This document shows positions 1 through 12,117 of a stretch of 64,000 nucleotides of DNA, in pieces (the stretch's first letter is position 1; the number at the start of each line of letters is the position of its first letter). The DNA is from Stereum hirsutum FP-91666 SS1. Taxonomy: Eukaryota; Basidiomycota; Agaricomycetes; Russulales; Stereaceae. The translations under genes were made by a program, and so were the position numbers. Where the stretch lies: contig NW_006763144.1 in the NCBI RefSeq assembly GCF_000264905.1, forward strand, positions 310,001-374,000, read 5' to 3'. Below the pieces are notes generated by a model. It was given only the letters and a program-made list of their open reading frames with translations. It did no database searches and had not been told where the DNA came from.

Positions 1-3000
1 GAACCTTTGCTCGATCCAGGTCTAGACCTCCCCGAGCCTAAGCTACCCTCCCTAGCATCGTCCATCCTGAACTCGCTATACATCCTATTCACGAGATGAT
101 TCGAGTCTGCTGCGCCAGAATGAGGAAGTGGAGACTCGTCATCCGACCTGCGTGCCTTTAGATCAGGGTGCATCGGCGGTCCCTTCGATATCTGCGCAAG
201 AGCAAGGTGGGGCGGTTGGTGGGCATAATTTCCTTGGTGCGGGCGAGGCGGTACGAAAGCACGAGAATGCGAGGCGGACATAGACGTAGAAGCCGATTGT
301 GGCTGGTGCGACGCTCTCCTCCCCTCCGGCCGCCCACCCAGCAACTCAGGGGTACTCTTCATCCTCCTCGGCGAAGCCGACTTTGGGCCATCCAGAGCCA
401 TTAATGAAGCCGAATAAAATGCGGTGGGACTACCTGCAGGATCGGCCCAGTTACCATCTTCTTCGTCTTCCTCCGGCACAATGTCATCCAGTCTAGCACT
501 GGCGATATCATCCGGTGAAGACCTCGCGGTCAGATCCCTCGACATCAGCTGCGGCGGACTGAGCAACGATGCCTTCGATCCCGTAGGGTTCAACGGACTC
601 GATCTGATCCCTGCCGAAGCCATGCTACTTGGACCAAAGCCAGCACCCTGCATATCATCCATATGGACCGTACAGCTTTCGTTCCGCGCTGTATGAGTGG
701 GGAAGAACGAAGACCTGTCGAAATCTTGGCTCATCCCGCTACTGCTCAAGTCCAGGAAATCGGGGACAAGGTCGCGCAGTGCGTCGGCGTCGGCGTCATA
801 GTCGTCTGCGTGGGTGGAGTTGGTGTATGGGTTGTGAGAAGACGAATCGTAAGGTGGAGAGGTAGGATATTCGTCCTCGGGATATTGGGATGGGATGGGA
901 CTCAGTGGTACGAAGGATCCCTGATGGTGCCGATGGTGGGTACGGATTGAAGACGGCGCCGACGACAAAGAAGACGAGGAGGACGAGGACGATGATGGGA
1001 TGTGGCTCAGAGGACTGAGATGTGATGCAGATTGGGATGAAAGGGCATAGGAAGATGCAGATGGGGAAGGCCCGGAGAGCGAGGAGCGAGGGCTGGGCCT
1101 TCGGTCTGGCAAAGGAAGGACAGCTTCTTCCTCATCCTCGTCAATAAAGTCACGAGATGCAGGGAAGGCCGAAGGGACTGGCTGAGAAATGGGTGGAGCG
1201 AACGAAGGCGGAGGTCTATGTCTCGGTGGTGGTCTACTGAGTGGTAATAACGACACCTTCCGGTCATCCCTCGACAAGACCTGCTGTCCCTCCTCGTACT
1301 CTTCCTCGTCATCACTGTCACGACTGCTCATGTCGAACAGCGATGATTCCCTCTCTTGCAGACCCCTAATCACAGCCGCCACCGCGTTCGGCGTGTCAGG
1401 CTCACTCGGCGGCAACGCCCCGCCACCATTCGTATTCGCCACCTGCACCGACCTCCTACTGTCAAACTTCGAGGCGCTGAAACCGGTAGGACCAGGAAGA
1501 GGAGCCGTCGCGAGCGCAGGTGATGGTGCGCCATACGCATCCAAATCGAATCCATAGCTGTCCTCTGTATTGGGCGATTCAGGCATGACGACCGCCGACT
1601 CCCTCGACTGTCCGAATCCAAAGTCCACGTTGAGCGCATCTCGGGAATGACGTGCCCGTATCCGTTCGCGAGACTCTTGCGACCTCAGGCCTCCTACGAG
1701 TGCGGACAATCGGGATGTCGAACGCATTGGATCGAGTGAAGAGTTCGTCGAAATCAAATCTTCTCGGGAGTCCTTCGACCGCAGACCATCCCTCGAATCC
1801 TTCGTTCTCAAAAACTCTCTCGATCCCTTCGCCTTCAACCCTCCCAAATTCGAATCAACCTTTGGTGTCGGGCTGGGACTCGACCGCAAATGATCCCTTG
1901 AAACCTTCGACCTCAACGCGCTCAAGGCCCTCGCGAGATGACTCTCCGCCTTACTCCTCGTGGTAAAATCTCCCGAGCTCAGACTGCTCACGCTAGCATG
2001 TCCGCGACTGTGTAATGATCTGAGGTCGGACGATTGGGATGGCGAAGGCGAGTGCGAGTGTGAAGGAGGTCGTGAATGGGAGTGGGAGTTAGAGCGAGAA
2101 CGGGAGTTCGAGGTCGAAGTTGAGTGGGAATGTGTGCGGGAGTGCGGTTGCGAGTATGAGTGCGAAGGAGAGTCGTCTGGACGAGAGACAGATATCGCGA
2201 GTGATGGTGGTGGATTGACGCTGAGATCAACGGCGTTCGGAGCTGAGGTCGACGACGACGGATGCAGATACGGCTCGGCATAGGGCCCACGCCTTCTCCT
2301 CTCATGCTCATCCTGATCCTCAGACCTCGATGCATCGAACCCTCCAAAACCAGAACCATCCGGCGTAGGCGGGAAAGAATCGATCGCATCCTGAAGCGTC
2401 AGGGCTCGTGAACTCTCTTCCTCGTCTTCATCGAAAGGTTCACGTTCGTGCCGGAAAGACTCTGCGCGTTGACGGAGAAAAGTCCGGTTTGCCTCAAGTT
2501 CTTCGGGGGAGATGGGTGTGGATGGAGGCGGGGATAGGGGCATCGAGCGAGGGTCGGGGATGTGGCGCACTAACATGTGATTTCGAAGTCAGTTTTCGGC
2601 GATTTTATTGGTGAAGTAAAATAGTCTACTCACACTGAGATGTAGACGAAGATGCTCGAAGACGTTGCCGGTGCAACAATTCTTCGCTATCGACGTGAGA
2701 CCTTTCATCCTCCCGGTCTTGTGATGTTAAGGACTCAAAATTGGGTAACCGTCCACGCCTAGAGATCACACTAGCCGGTGGAAGAATACCGGGGGTTTGA
2801 GGGAGTGGTGGGGTATGCGGTAGAGCATGGTTTGGTGAATGGGTTTGATGGTGGCCTTTGGAGAGCGTAGAAAACCCGGAGGTATGCGATGTATGTGTGG
2901 ACGTCGGGGAAAGGATATGGTGTGAGGAAGACGTCGGCGAGGTGCTGCAAAATCACAATACACGGTAAACGGGTTTAGATCAGCAATCCTGCCCGACTCA

Positions 3001-4707
3001 AGTCATAGCGAGAACGCACCTCCCAGACGTCATCGTATCCTGCGACAACGGACGCTCCAGCCGCGGCCGCGATTGTGAAGAGTGCGAAGACAACGACTTT
3101 TGATGTGACTGTGAGCCGGACCGTGAACGCGAGGGATAGGCGATCTTGATGGTGTGCGTGTTGGTCATTGGGTCGTAGTGTTCCGTGACGAGTTCAGGAT
3201 ACCTGTAGTATTGCAAGGTCCAAGAAATCAGATTCGGGTCCAAATCCGGAGGTGTATGGTTACGGAGTCAGGTCGCAAATGCAGGACACAGGAAGATGGT
3301 GGTAAGGGAACAAGGAACGAGCAAAGGAGGGAGGGAGGGGGTCGGTCACGGTGAGGCGAGTCGACGAAGGCCGTATCACGAGATTGCCCTAGCGAGCGAA
3401 GGGAAGAAGAGAAGAGCTGCTGTTCGGTCGGATGGTAGGAGGCGGACCGCCGAAAAAAAGGGGCGGCGGGATAAACTAAGGATACAGCAAAGTGCCCGTA
3501 GCGAAGTACGACGCGTTAGAAGAAAGAAGACACTTTGAAAGTTCAAGCATGATGCGCGAACTTTGCGAGGCGATGCACGTAGATTGTGAGGGGTAAAAAA
3601 TTTGCGAGACGTTTAGATCGAAAGTAAGAGGTGCGCAAAGATAGAGGGAGGCCAAAGATAGCGTGGTTTGGTATGATGAAGATCATGATGCATGGTGCGG
3701 TTTCGCGATATGAAACGAAATCGTGCGTATGATGGATGATCGTGGGATGAACATGGAACATCAATACATCATGCATCAACACTGAAGCTGGTGTAATCCA
3801 AGGATTGTCTCCTCCGCTTCCGCAACATGATGCATGATGCACACCAAAAAAAAGACGACAGACAAACGCCACGATATCGAAGTAGAAAAATGAAATAGAA
3901 AGGTACGCACTTCTTGATCAACGACAACGGATCCAACGGGGCATCGTCATCCTCTTCTTCTCCTCTCTTCGCCTCGTCTACCCAATCACCTCCTTTTCCA
4001 CTCTCGCCACGTAACCCCTGTCTTCCCTTCTCGCCACTTAAACCCCCTTTATTACCCTCAACACCCATCTTCTCGTACTTGTCGCCGCCATTCAACCGCT
4101 CTTCATCCCTGCCTCCCTCCAAGCGCCTTCTCATTTCCTCTTCCTCTGGTACCATTCCCATGCGCATTTCCATCTCAGTTTCCATCCTCCCCTCTGCTTC
4201 CATAGGCGTCACAGGCTCCATAAACGAATCCTTGTTACTGATATCGTTGACAGATGGTGATAGCGAAGGAGATGCCATTGGCATGAGGAAGGATGTCGAG
4301 GCTTGCTCCGGCTCCCTGTCATATGCATAGTGGTGCTCGTCCTCGTGCTCCGGTATAAGAGCTACACGCGGAGGGACCGACTTCGTCTGGTTGACCGAAT
4401 GCGAAAGACGCGAACTCGGATGCGACTGTGTAGATGATTGGACAGGTGCTGCGGCGAACGCGAGTTGGGATAGGTGTGACGAAGGGTGGGGAAGGCCTGT
4501 GGTAGTTGGTACATGTGGAAAGTCGTGTAGATTCGCGAGGAGGTCTTCGACGCTCGAGGAAGAACTGTGAACACGTTCAAGTAAAGCAGGCGGTTCAGAA
4601 TCAAAGGTACGGCGGGCGATAAGGATACTTGTGCACGTTCGCATATGACTTGGCGAGACATCGCATGCAGTGCGACGCTGCCTCAGTCCGGACTCCGTAG
4701 TCGGCAA
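1..4707 (-). CDS. Large Ser-rich, intrinsically disordered protein (partial, C-terminus beyond window)
   Basis: Not recognised. The reading frame can be followed across four exons on the reverse strand and leaves the window at base 1, so the C-terminus is missing. Exon 1 (proposed start 4707, not certain) carries an acidic stretch ending DPLSLIKK; a splice near 3905/3202 joins it to KYPELVTEHYDPMTN, a splice near 3007/2945 to a Ser/Thr/Pro/His-rich segment, and a splice near 2630/2575 to a very long exon. That exon has poly-Ser, His-Ser and Arg-Ser runs (about 2040-2170) and degenerate repeats of the type KxSR(D/E)xLR (about 1660-1930). No enzyme motif or membrane segment is visible. The composition suggests a phosphorylated scaffold or regulatory protein, but that is only inference. 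A further 5' exon upstream of 4707 is possible. Confidence 0.6.
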
Positions 4708-6737
4708 AGAGGTAAAGGCGCCGGTGCGAAGAGGACAGAATCATTGACGTAGAATGGAGGACTCACAAGACAGAATACGTCGACTCCCTGTCTCCCATTC
4801 CTGCTCCTGCTCCTGCTCCCGACATGACGGCTGGCTCGGCAGGCCAAGAAGAAGCTTCGGTCGCGTGCTACTGCGTCGCAGCACGACGACAATAATGAAT
4901 ACTTGAAATAAGCAATGAGTACGCGTCGGCGTCCTGCGTACCGGCGTAGAAGTTGTCGTATAGGTGGAGGGCGACGACGACAAGGAAGAGAACGAAACGA
5001 GAGAGGGAATAACCGAAGTGCGGACTCGACCCAAAACGGGGCTCGCGTACGAGCGGCGGAGAGATCGAGGACTGGGTAGTACGACGAGCTTTTTTTGGCT
5101 CGAGGATCGAGGAATTATGAAAGAAAAGATCGAGGTCGATTGAGTGGGTAAGGTTGACTGACAGATGTTCAGTTATAGCCCATGCCACTTGACGAGTATG
5201 GCCAGACAAATCCTGCGATCCGATGCTGTTTTTTACGAGATACTGGGCGCTCCGTCGTGCAAGACCGACTGAGCGAAAGATTCAGAAATACTAAGAGTTG
5301 TGGAGACCAAAAAAGGGAGAGACAAAGACAAGGAAAGGGATAAACGAGGACCGAGAAAAGGAAGGTTATGGTTTGGAAGGAAGAGATATTGCCTGCATGA
5401 ATGCGTTGTTGGCGGCCATGGCATAAACATAAACTGCGCCCGGCTAGGCCCAGCCAAGAAGAACGATGTTCGCCGTCCCTGGACCGTTCGTGGCCGTTCT
5501 GTTGTGGGGTCGTTTCTTCCGTCAGCCTGCCTTTCGTAGACCGAACCTGCTCGTCTTGTTCCGTAGTTGCCTAGGTAGCAGGTCCGAACTTCGTCACGGT
5601 AAGTAGGCTCCAAACGAGCTCCATATGTCGCAAGTCAGTCTGCATATGGGCCTTCACTGCTTCTCTCGTTTTCTCGGGGCCGCGCGTATCCGTCTGATGA
5701 TGTTGAATGAACGAAGCTATCGCGAGAAAGTCGAGAAAAATGGGCGACAAACAAGATCTCACACAGTTCGAAGCGAAGCTGAGCGTCAGGCGCTCATAGG
5801 CGCTCATGAGCTCATCCTTCTTCGCATCAAAGCGCTTCGGGAATTCACCGCTCGGGATGTCCATATCGAACCACAGATACGGGACGTCCTCATTTCCTGC
5901 ACAATAAATTCCGACCGACCGACAGCAACTCCCGTTGAGTCGCCGCCGCCGGTATTTCCTTGGCGTCATGGGGGCGGATAAAGCGGATACGTCTGCCTAA
6001 CGACACACATTGGTACCGACAAAGTTGGTGTGAATTTGTGACATAACTTTCGGATGGAATAAGACGGAGCACTGTATACCGCAGCAAGTACTTACTGCTG
6101 GCAGGGAACTATAGGGCACCATTGGTTCCCACCATAGGAATGAAGCTGAAAGTTATATTGCTGGCGCAAGACTGCCGCAGTCGACCAAGTAATCAACGCC
6201 TCGCCCTCATGTTTGATTGGCTTAAGTATTACCGCATGCTGATGCTGATGCTTGGCTTCCAATCCATGCTGATCGCAGTAAAGTACTCCGATCGACATGA
6301 ATTCACATTTGCCGCAGGTTTATAGAGCAATTCGGATTTAACGGCCCCCATAGCAGTGAGTGTGAAGATTTCCCAGAAACATACCGTATCGAACAAACAG
6401 GCTTGAGGACACGTAATATTTATTCGCACCTCGTTCTTTCATGCTCAGGCTCAAGGTCGAGGCTCGAGACGGTGAATTTAATCTCGCGAATCCGTGAGTC
6501 CGTCGAAGGGTCCAGCACTTCGGCGCCCATTTCCTAGTTAGTGCCACATCGACTTTGCCACCTTCCGTTTCGAGTCAACTTCAAGTCGAAACCATACACT
6601 TCGAGGCCCTGAAACGGCACAACTGGACCAACTTGATGCCTCTCGAGCCCCAGAACCGAAAGTACAACAATACAAACGTCTAAATCTCAGTAAACCATAC
6701 ATCGACGTATTAACCCAAGCGAGAGGCCCGGTCCGCC
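4708..6737. other. Gene-poor interval
   Basis: About 2 kb between the disordered-protein gene and the end of bleomycin hydrolase. Several short open frames exist on both strands; the longest is about 130 codons on the reverse strand at 5571-5969. None shows a recognisable domain or continues through plausible splice sites. The upstream part presumably contains the promoter and 5' UTR of the gene ending at base 1. No repeat or transposon signature was seen. Confidence 0.4.
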
Positions 6738-9026
6738 TCACGCCAACGCGCCCCTGTCATAAAGAAAAGTATGCCAGTCAGTGAGGAGCTCAGAGACAGC
6801 CATCAGAGTTAACAAGGCGAAGCCAAAAAATCGATGGGACCTGGAGGAGGATGACCAGGGGGAAAAAGATGAAAGCAGACGTACATAGGGTCCCAAGGCG
6901 CGAGCACCGTCTTCTCTCCGGACTCGAACACCTTGACGAGGTCCTTGGGCGCCAAAGCCTTCGGCACGACGACCTGGTAGACAAACCTACACACCATCAA
7001 ATGAGCAACCATTACAACAACAATGCAGATCACAGTATATCATAAAGAAGGGCCAGGGATAAGAACGGAGACGCGCAGGGAAGAAACACGCACTGCTCGA
7101 ACCACCGATCCGTCATCACGAAGTACCCCTTCTCACCCGCCGTCTCGCCCCACGAATTCTCGACCTTATACCTCACCGGCCTTCCCGTCTTCGAGTCGAG
7201 GTGGACGCCGGAGATGACCATCGCGTGCGTCATCTGGGATTCACCGGTCTGGAGCCGTTCGGCTTTGGTCAGGTTGAGGGTGATGTCGAATGCGTTCTGT
7301 GGGTCGCGACGCGATTCACATCAGCATTGTAGGGGAAAAAATTAAGGTATATTGTGGAGTTCGGAGAGGAGACGAACGTTGTAGTCGTAGAGATCGGTGT
7401 CCATTATTCCCGCAACGCGCTCAGAGAACTGTCCGACGTCACAGCCGAAGAAAACGGGCTGGCCTGCCTTGATCATCTACTCTTATGCAGAGTCCCGATC
7501 AGCGTGCTGTAGCAGGTAGCAAAAATCAACAATCGCGAAATTGGACGAACCTTGACGACTGCATCCTTCAGGACTTCCGCTTCAGTGTTCACATCTATAA
7601 AAAATGTCGAATGGCACGGGCATTAGTGCTCTCCGCCAAGTGACACGATGGTACCGATGTAAGGGTACGCACAGAGCACGGGACGACCACCCCAGACGTT
7701 CCCGAGCTTGTCGACAGTGTAGAGCTTCGAGTATTCGTTTCTCGGGTCGTTGATCAACGAGAACGAATCCACGACCTATCATGTCACACGATCTTAGTTC
7801 GCAGTCCGACGGAACGAGACATGCGCAATAACTGACCGGGTACTGTTTGTTCGTGAAGGTCTATTCATAGTAATCGGTTCGTCAGTCAGCTATCAGTTCC
7901 GCTCCACTTCTACCTCGCGATACCGCCCTAAAAGCGTTCACGAAAAGACCGAAAACAGAAACGGACCTTGTAGAACTCCCTAGGGGTACCCTCCCAAGTC
8001 CCCGCCTTCCCATCCTTATCATAGTAATCCCACACAAACTTCCCATCCGGCGATGGAGGCGCACCCAACGTCGCGCTCATGACCGTATAGATCTCTTTCA
8101 CAAGCTCTTCCTTCTTCGAGCGCACCGTTGACAGGATGTCTGCTTCCGACAGGTTGGAAGTGGAGCGGAGAGATGAGATGAGACGACGGAGGACGAGGGC
8201 GTGTTCGCGGAGTTTGGTTTGGAGGAGGGTGTTGAGCGGGGAGGAGACGGTTGCGTGGGTTGAGTCGGGGTAGTTGACTTGGGGGAGCATGCCGTAGGTC
8301 TGTTTGTCCCGCACTGAGTCTATGTATCAACCTTAGATGAAGTTGAAAGTGTGCGAACCTCGAGAAGGTTGACGACCATGTCCCATTGACCACCGTCGCT
8401 GATCAAGTCGCCAGCAAGGTGGGTGATGAGACGGTCGTCGAGGGGAAGGTCAGAATGTTGAATGGACAGCTCGAGATAGTAGTTCGATTTGTTCAGTTTG
8501 TCCCAGAAAAAGAGATAAGCCTAACAGCAGCGCACATTAGCATATCAGCCATGCTATCTATCCAAAGCTCGCCGTAGATGAAATCAGCAGAGAACTCGCC
8601 CACCTGCGACAGCTCAAACTCCTTCAAGTTCAACTTCTTCATAACCTGGTACCTCAACACATTCGTCGTCGCGAACAACCAACACCTCCCACTCGACCTC
8701 TGGTTCGTCACCGGGCTCGTCTTGAACTCCAGCTCGGTATTGAACACATGCTGGTCCAGGATCTTCGCGTCACGGTTTATCAGCGCAGATCGGATGTCAC
8801 TGTGCGCGAGGATAGTGCGCGCGAGCTTCGTCTTGGGATCGGAAGAGGCTGCGTCTTCCCAATCGGCGATGCTCGCGAGTGCGAGTGAACCGTCGGCGGA
8901 AATGGGGGCACGAGCAGTAGCCTGTGATTCAGTCGACTTGGTTGAAGCAGTGCCGCTCATCACAGAGCGTTTCTCATCGAGCTGGTCGACAGCTGGGACG
9001 GTTGGCTTGGAAGGAGTAGAGCCCAT
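6738..9026 (-). CDS. BLMH: Bleomycin hydrolase (cysteine aminopeptidase, peptidase family C1B)
   Basis: Cytosolic papain-like cysteine aminopeptidase; the family forms a hexameric barrel and detoxifies bleomycin and homocysteine thiolactone. Ten exons could be read: 8604-9026, 8359-8520, 7967-8299, 7837-7860, 7673-7775, 7551-7594, 7378-7476, 7094-7296, 6885-6986 and 6738-6753, giving 502 residues, the usual family length plus a Ser/Thr-rich leader. The catalytic Cys lies in QRSSGRCWLF (C115), the His in MTHAMVISG (H420) and the Asn in VENSWG (N443). The last exon is 16 nt and supplies the C-terminal MGALA that family members fold into their own active site. Exon 4 is only 24 nt. The start at 9026 begins MGSTPSK, with a TATA-like box about 90 bp upstream. 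Divergent from F-box gene A. Confidence 0.95.
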
Positions 9027-9111
9027 GGTGAAATGGTCAAGTCCCGAGTAACGATGTACGTGGTGGGGGTCAGTCAAGACTGGCTGGCACGACGTGTACC
9101 TTGCCCGGCAG

Positions 9112-9120
9112 TATTTATAT
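9112..9120 (-). promoter_or_regulatory. TATA-like box for bleomycin hydrolase
   Basis: On the reverse strand the sequence reads ATATAAATA, 86-94 bp upstream of the BLMH start codon. Position and sequence fit a TATA element; function is inferred. Confidence 0.5.
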
Positions 9121-9657
9121 GTCACACTCACGGGCAGTATAACGGGTACCCTCTCGGTTCCTGTCGGGGACAGACCGCTCGAAGGGGGTGCATGTGTGGC
9201 AAAGTCGTGTGGAGGATCAAGATAAGGCTTATTGCGCCACAAATGGTCTCTTACGCGTGCCACTCGAACCGGAACGGCTCGCATCCGAGAGAGATCAGAT
9301 TAGATTAGATACAAGTCATGATGGGATCAACTTTGATCAACATTGACTTGAAGAACACCGTCCACAGTGTAATTGAGGATCGCATTGTGCGACGTCGGAC
9401 GGGTGTACAGTCCTGGAAGGTAGAATTAGGTATGTATTTGTGTTCCGAAGCAGTACTTTGTAACACGGAATCTCTCACGGGTTTCTTCAACATAAGTAAT
9501 CCAGACTCGACCACCTTGGATCTTCCACCCTGACTCAGGCTGGCAGTCTGTACTATCGACCTTAGATATCAAGAATTATATGTACTGACCCAGCACACGT
9601 TATTCATCTTTCTCATGAGTTATTACTGACCAAGTCTTTTTTAAATAGCTACCAATA
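9121..9657. other. Divergent intergenic region between BLMH and F-box A
   Basis: No gene seen. The last 40 bases before the F-box A start resemble the bases before F-box B at 28830-28869 (both end with CCAATA before the ATG), so the duplication extends into the 5' flank. Confidence 0.5.
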
Positions 9658-11624
9658 ATGTATCGTACAGGCCTTCTCGATCTTCCTGAAGATCTCTTGA
9701 TAGAACAGGTCCTAGGACGGTTGGATTTCCGTGATTGTATTCGATGCTCAATGGTGCGTAGTTCGGTCCACTCGTCTTGAGAATTTCTCTCCATGCTTAC
9801 GAATCCAAGGCATGCAAAGCCCTTCGATGTATGTTAGAAGATTCATCCGCACTCCAGCTCAAAGTCGAGTTTGGCACGGACGGCATTCTCGATACGAGGC
9901 TACCAGTCGACAGCTCTATACCGTCCGCCAAGAAACTGCAAACTCATCTTGAGCGCCGCCATGGATGGCGTTCACTGGACTGGAAAGGGACCGAGAGAAT
10001 CGGCCCCACCGACCCGTGCGCTATGTACGAGTACAGGGCTGGCGTCTACGCTCAGATCGAGAATCATGTGTACCCAAACACAGACCAGTGGTACTCTTCT
10101 TCGACCGTCATCCAAACTACCTCTGCGGGTCAAGCAGAACGGGAAATCGTCTTCGAAGACATGGGTATTTGGGTTGCCGCAATGACCTTCGATCCCATGC
10201 AGGATGTGCTCGCTCTTATTGAGCGTCACGGGACGGCGGACTCGGAAGGAAGCCGAGGGGATGCACTGGTAATATCAGACGACCATAAGCTCCTGGTTCA
10301 TCTACGGTCGCTCACGACGGATCGAGCACACACCCTTGCCTCGAAACCCATCCTACACTGTTTTTACACGCCTTCAAACAGGGAAAACGTGGTCGTCAAA
10401 AAGTTCGAGATCTTCGATGATATGCTCGCCGTGATTCTAGGTCCTGGGCCCACATACGCTTGTATCTGGAACTGGCAAACTGGACAAGTCGTCTTTGATT
10501 TGGTGGGTCTGGTTATTGGCTATATGCTCCATGAAGGCTAAACTAGTCCTTTACAGTGTATCCCTCGAGCTTATCTCAACCCTCAGAGTACCTCCAGCCT
10601 CTGTAGTGACTTCTGCTTTGTCTCCTCTCGAGTCATAGCCTCAGTTGCCTTTGACACGGAAAAGGAACCCGGGGAACAAGCGTGGTTCGATGTCTTCTTA
10701 ATCTCTGACCCCGTTTCTGCTCCCATGGAAGAAACATCTAGCTCGTCTTCAGCGAGAAATCTAACTCATGCATGCTCCCTATATTTTCCACCGATGGTCA
10801 AGGAGCTTTGGGATGTCGATATATCCACATCGTCCTCTTCTCTACAAACACCCATTGGCCTTTTGTTTGCCACTATACAATATCGCACTCACCACAGCCA
10901 TGATGGTGACGATGATGGTGCCAGTGACGGCGACGAGTATATGTACGGTTATCATATCATCACGAGTGGCACTAGTGTGTTGGGGTATGCCGCCCGCCAC
11001 ACGCAGGAGGGTTTCCGAGCGCTCTCGTGGCAGGAATGGGGACCCGACTCGTCCAAGGTCTTTGCAGAGGGTCTGGACGTGGATGATAAAATTCATAATG
11101 CGTAAGTTAAAACAAAGGATCTCGTATCCGCGCATGCTGATTCTTTTTGTTGATAGGAACATCCGATCTACTATGGGCAAAAGACTTTTTTTCACTTACA
11201 TCTACAGCCTCGAAACGAAAGGCGTAGGCCATAGCGCTGTGATCGAGTTTGGTTATCATCTCCTGCGGGACGAGCACTTTCCCCGCTCAGAGGCTTCCTG
11301 TCATGACGGCACGGATACTCGAGTTCCGACCATAGTTAGGGAAAGATCGCAGACGCACACTCTGCTGGCCGGAAAGAATAGCCCTTTCGCTATCGACGTG
11401 GAGTCCCGACTTCCGTGGCGGAGCGTTTCGATGCTCGCCCATCCTCCTGGTTATAATGCTCGGTATCCGCAATATAAGCTTGACGTGGGCCGGATAGTCG
11501 CCATAGAGGTTCGTGGATCTGCAAGTGTGCTCTCTTTATGGCTCACGAGGCTGACATGATATTGGATGACTAGGGTGAGGAGGATCAGACGACTGGAATC
11601 GAGCTGTTCCAATACATCTTCTAG
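9658..11624 (+). CDS. F-box protein A (paralogue of the gene at 28870-30856)
   Basis: Probable substrate-recognition subunit of an SCF ubiquitin ligase. Five exons were read: 9658-9753, 9810-10502, 10557-11101, 11157-11508 and 11574-11624, giving 578 residues. Exon 1 encodes the F-box core, LLDLPEDLLIEQVLGRLDF. The rest has no named domain; it resembles the long beta-rich C-terminal regions of mushroom F-box proteins, with landmarks such as GIWVAAMTFDPMQDVLALIE, LSWQEWGPDSSK and YGYHIITS. The start codon sits directly upstream of the F-box and matches the paralogue. The paralogue shares every intron site except for a shifted first donor and a last intron that can be read through. The 3' neighbour is the convergent CCCH/GW gene A. 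Confidence 0.85.
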
Positions 11625-11639
11625 CATGTAACCGTAGCC

Positions 11640-11850
11640 GCGTCTACCTGTGCCTCTCGAAATGTCGGTTGGTTTGAAGTAAGTAGATCGACTGACTCGG
11701 CAGAGCTGTGAACGAAGGTGCATTTTTTTCGGTAGTTCGAAGATCGGAGGAGCGTTGGAGGAGTGTGTTTTTGTCATGGCTTTCGGGTAGGGTTCAACAA
11801 AATCTATTGATCCTGTCTGGAAAAGATTCAAAGCTCAAACGAGAAATGCA
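11640..11850 (+). repeat. 3' flank duplicated with F-box B
   Basis: Sequence after the F-box A stop codon matches the F-box B 3' flank near 30925-31160, for example TGTGCCT..GAAAT, GGTTTGAAG.AAGT.GATCGA, GACTCGGCAGAGC and later AAACGAG.AGAAAT. The duplicated unit therefore includes about 200 bp of non-coding DNA. Confidence 0.6.
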
Positions 11851-12117
11851 GGCGACCTATATAGTCCATCATGGCATGTCAAGACAGACTGTAGAGAAAA
11901 CAAAAGAAACTTCGATTTCGAGGTTCTTTTCGTCATTTTGTTCGGCATGGCCGTACGAACCATCCTAAGAGCACGTAGAATATAAGCCTAGTTGTCAACA
12001 TAGGCAGGCAAGATATAAAATTTATTATCTATGTTACAGTAGAGATGAGCAAGTCTTAAAGCGATACGGAATCATACAAAGCACTATCACTCTTCGAGAC
12101 GTCATTCATAACCAGTC

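Noticed and set aside
1189..1557. Forward-strand open frames inside 1-4.7 kb
   Set aside because: They mirror the low-complexity Ser/Arg-rich reverse-strand coding frame.
3914..4330. 138-codon Ser-rich forward frame
   Set aside because: Antisense to the acidic exon 1 of the disordered protein gene.
5571..5969. 132-codon reverse-strand frame in the gene-poor interval
   Set aside because: No domain, no splice continuation and a poor start context; insufficient to call a gene.
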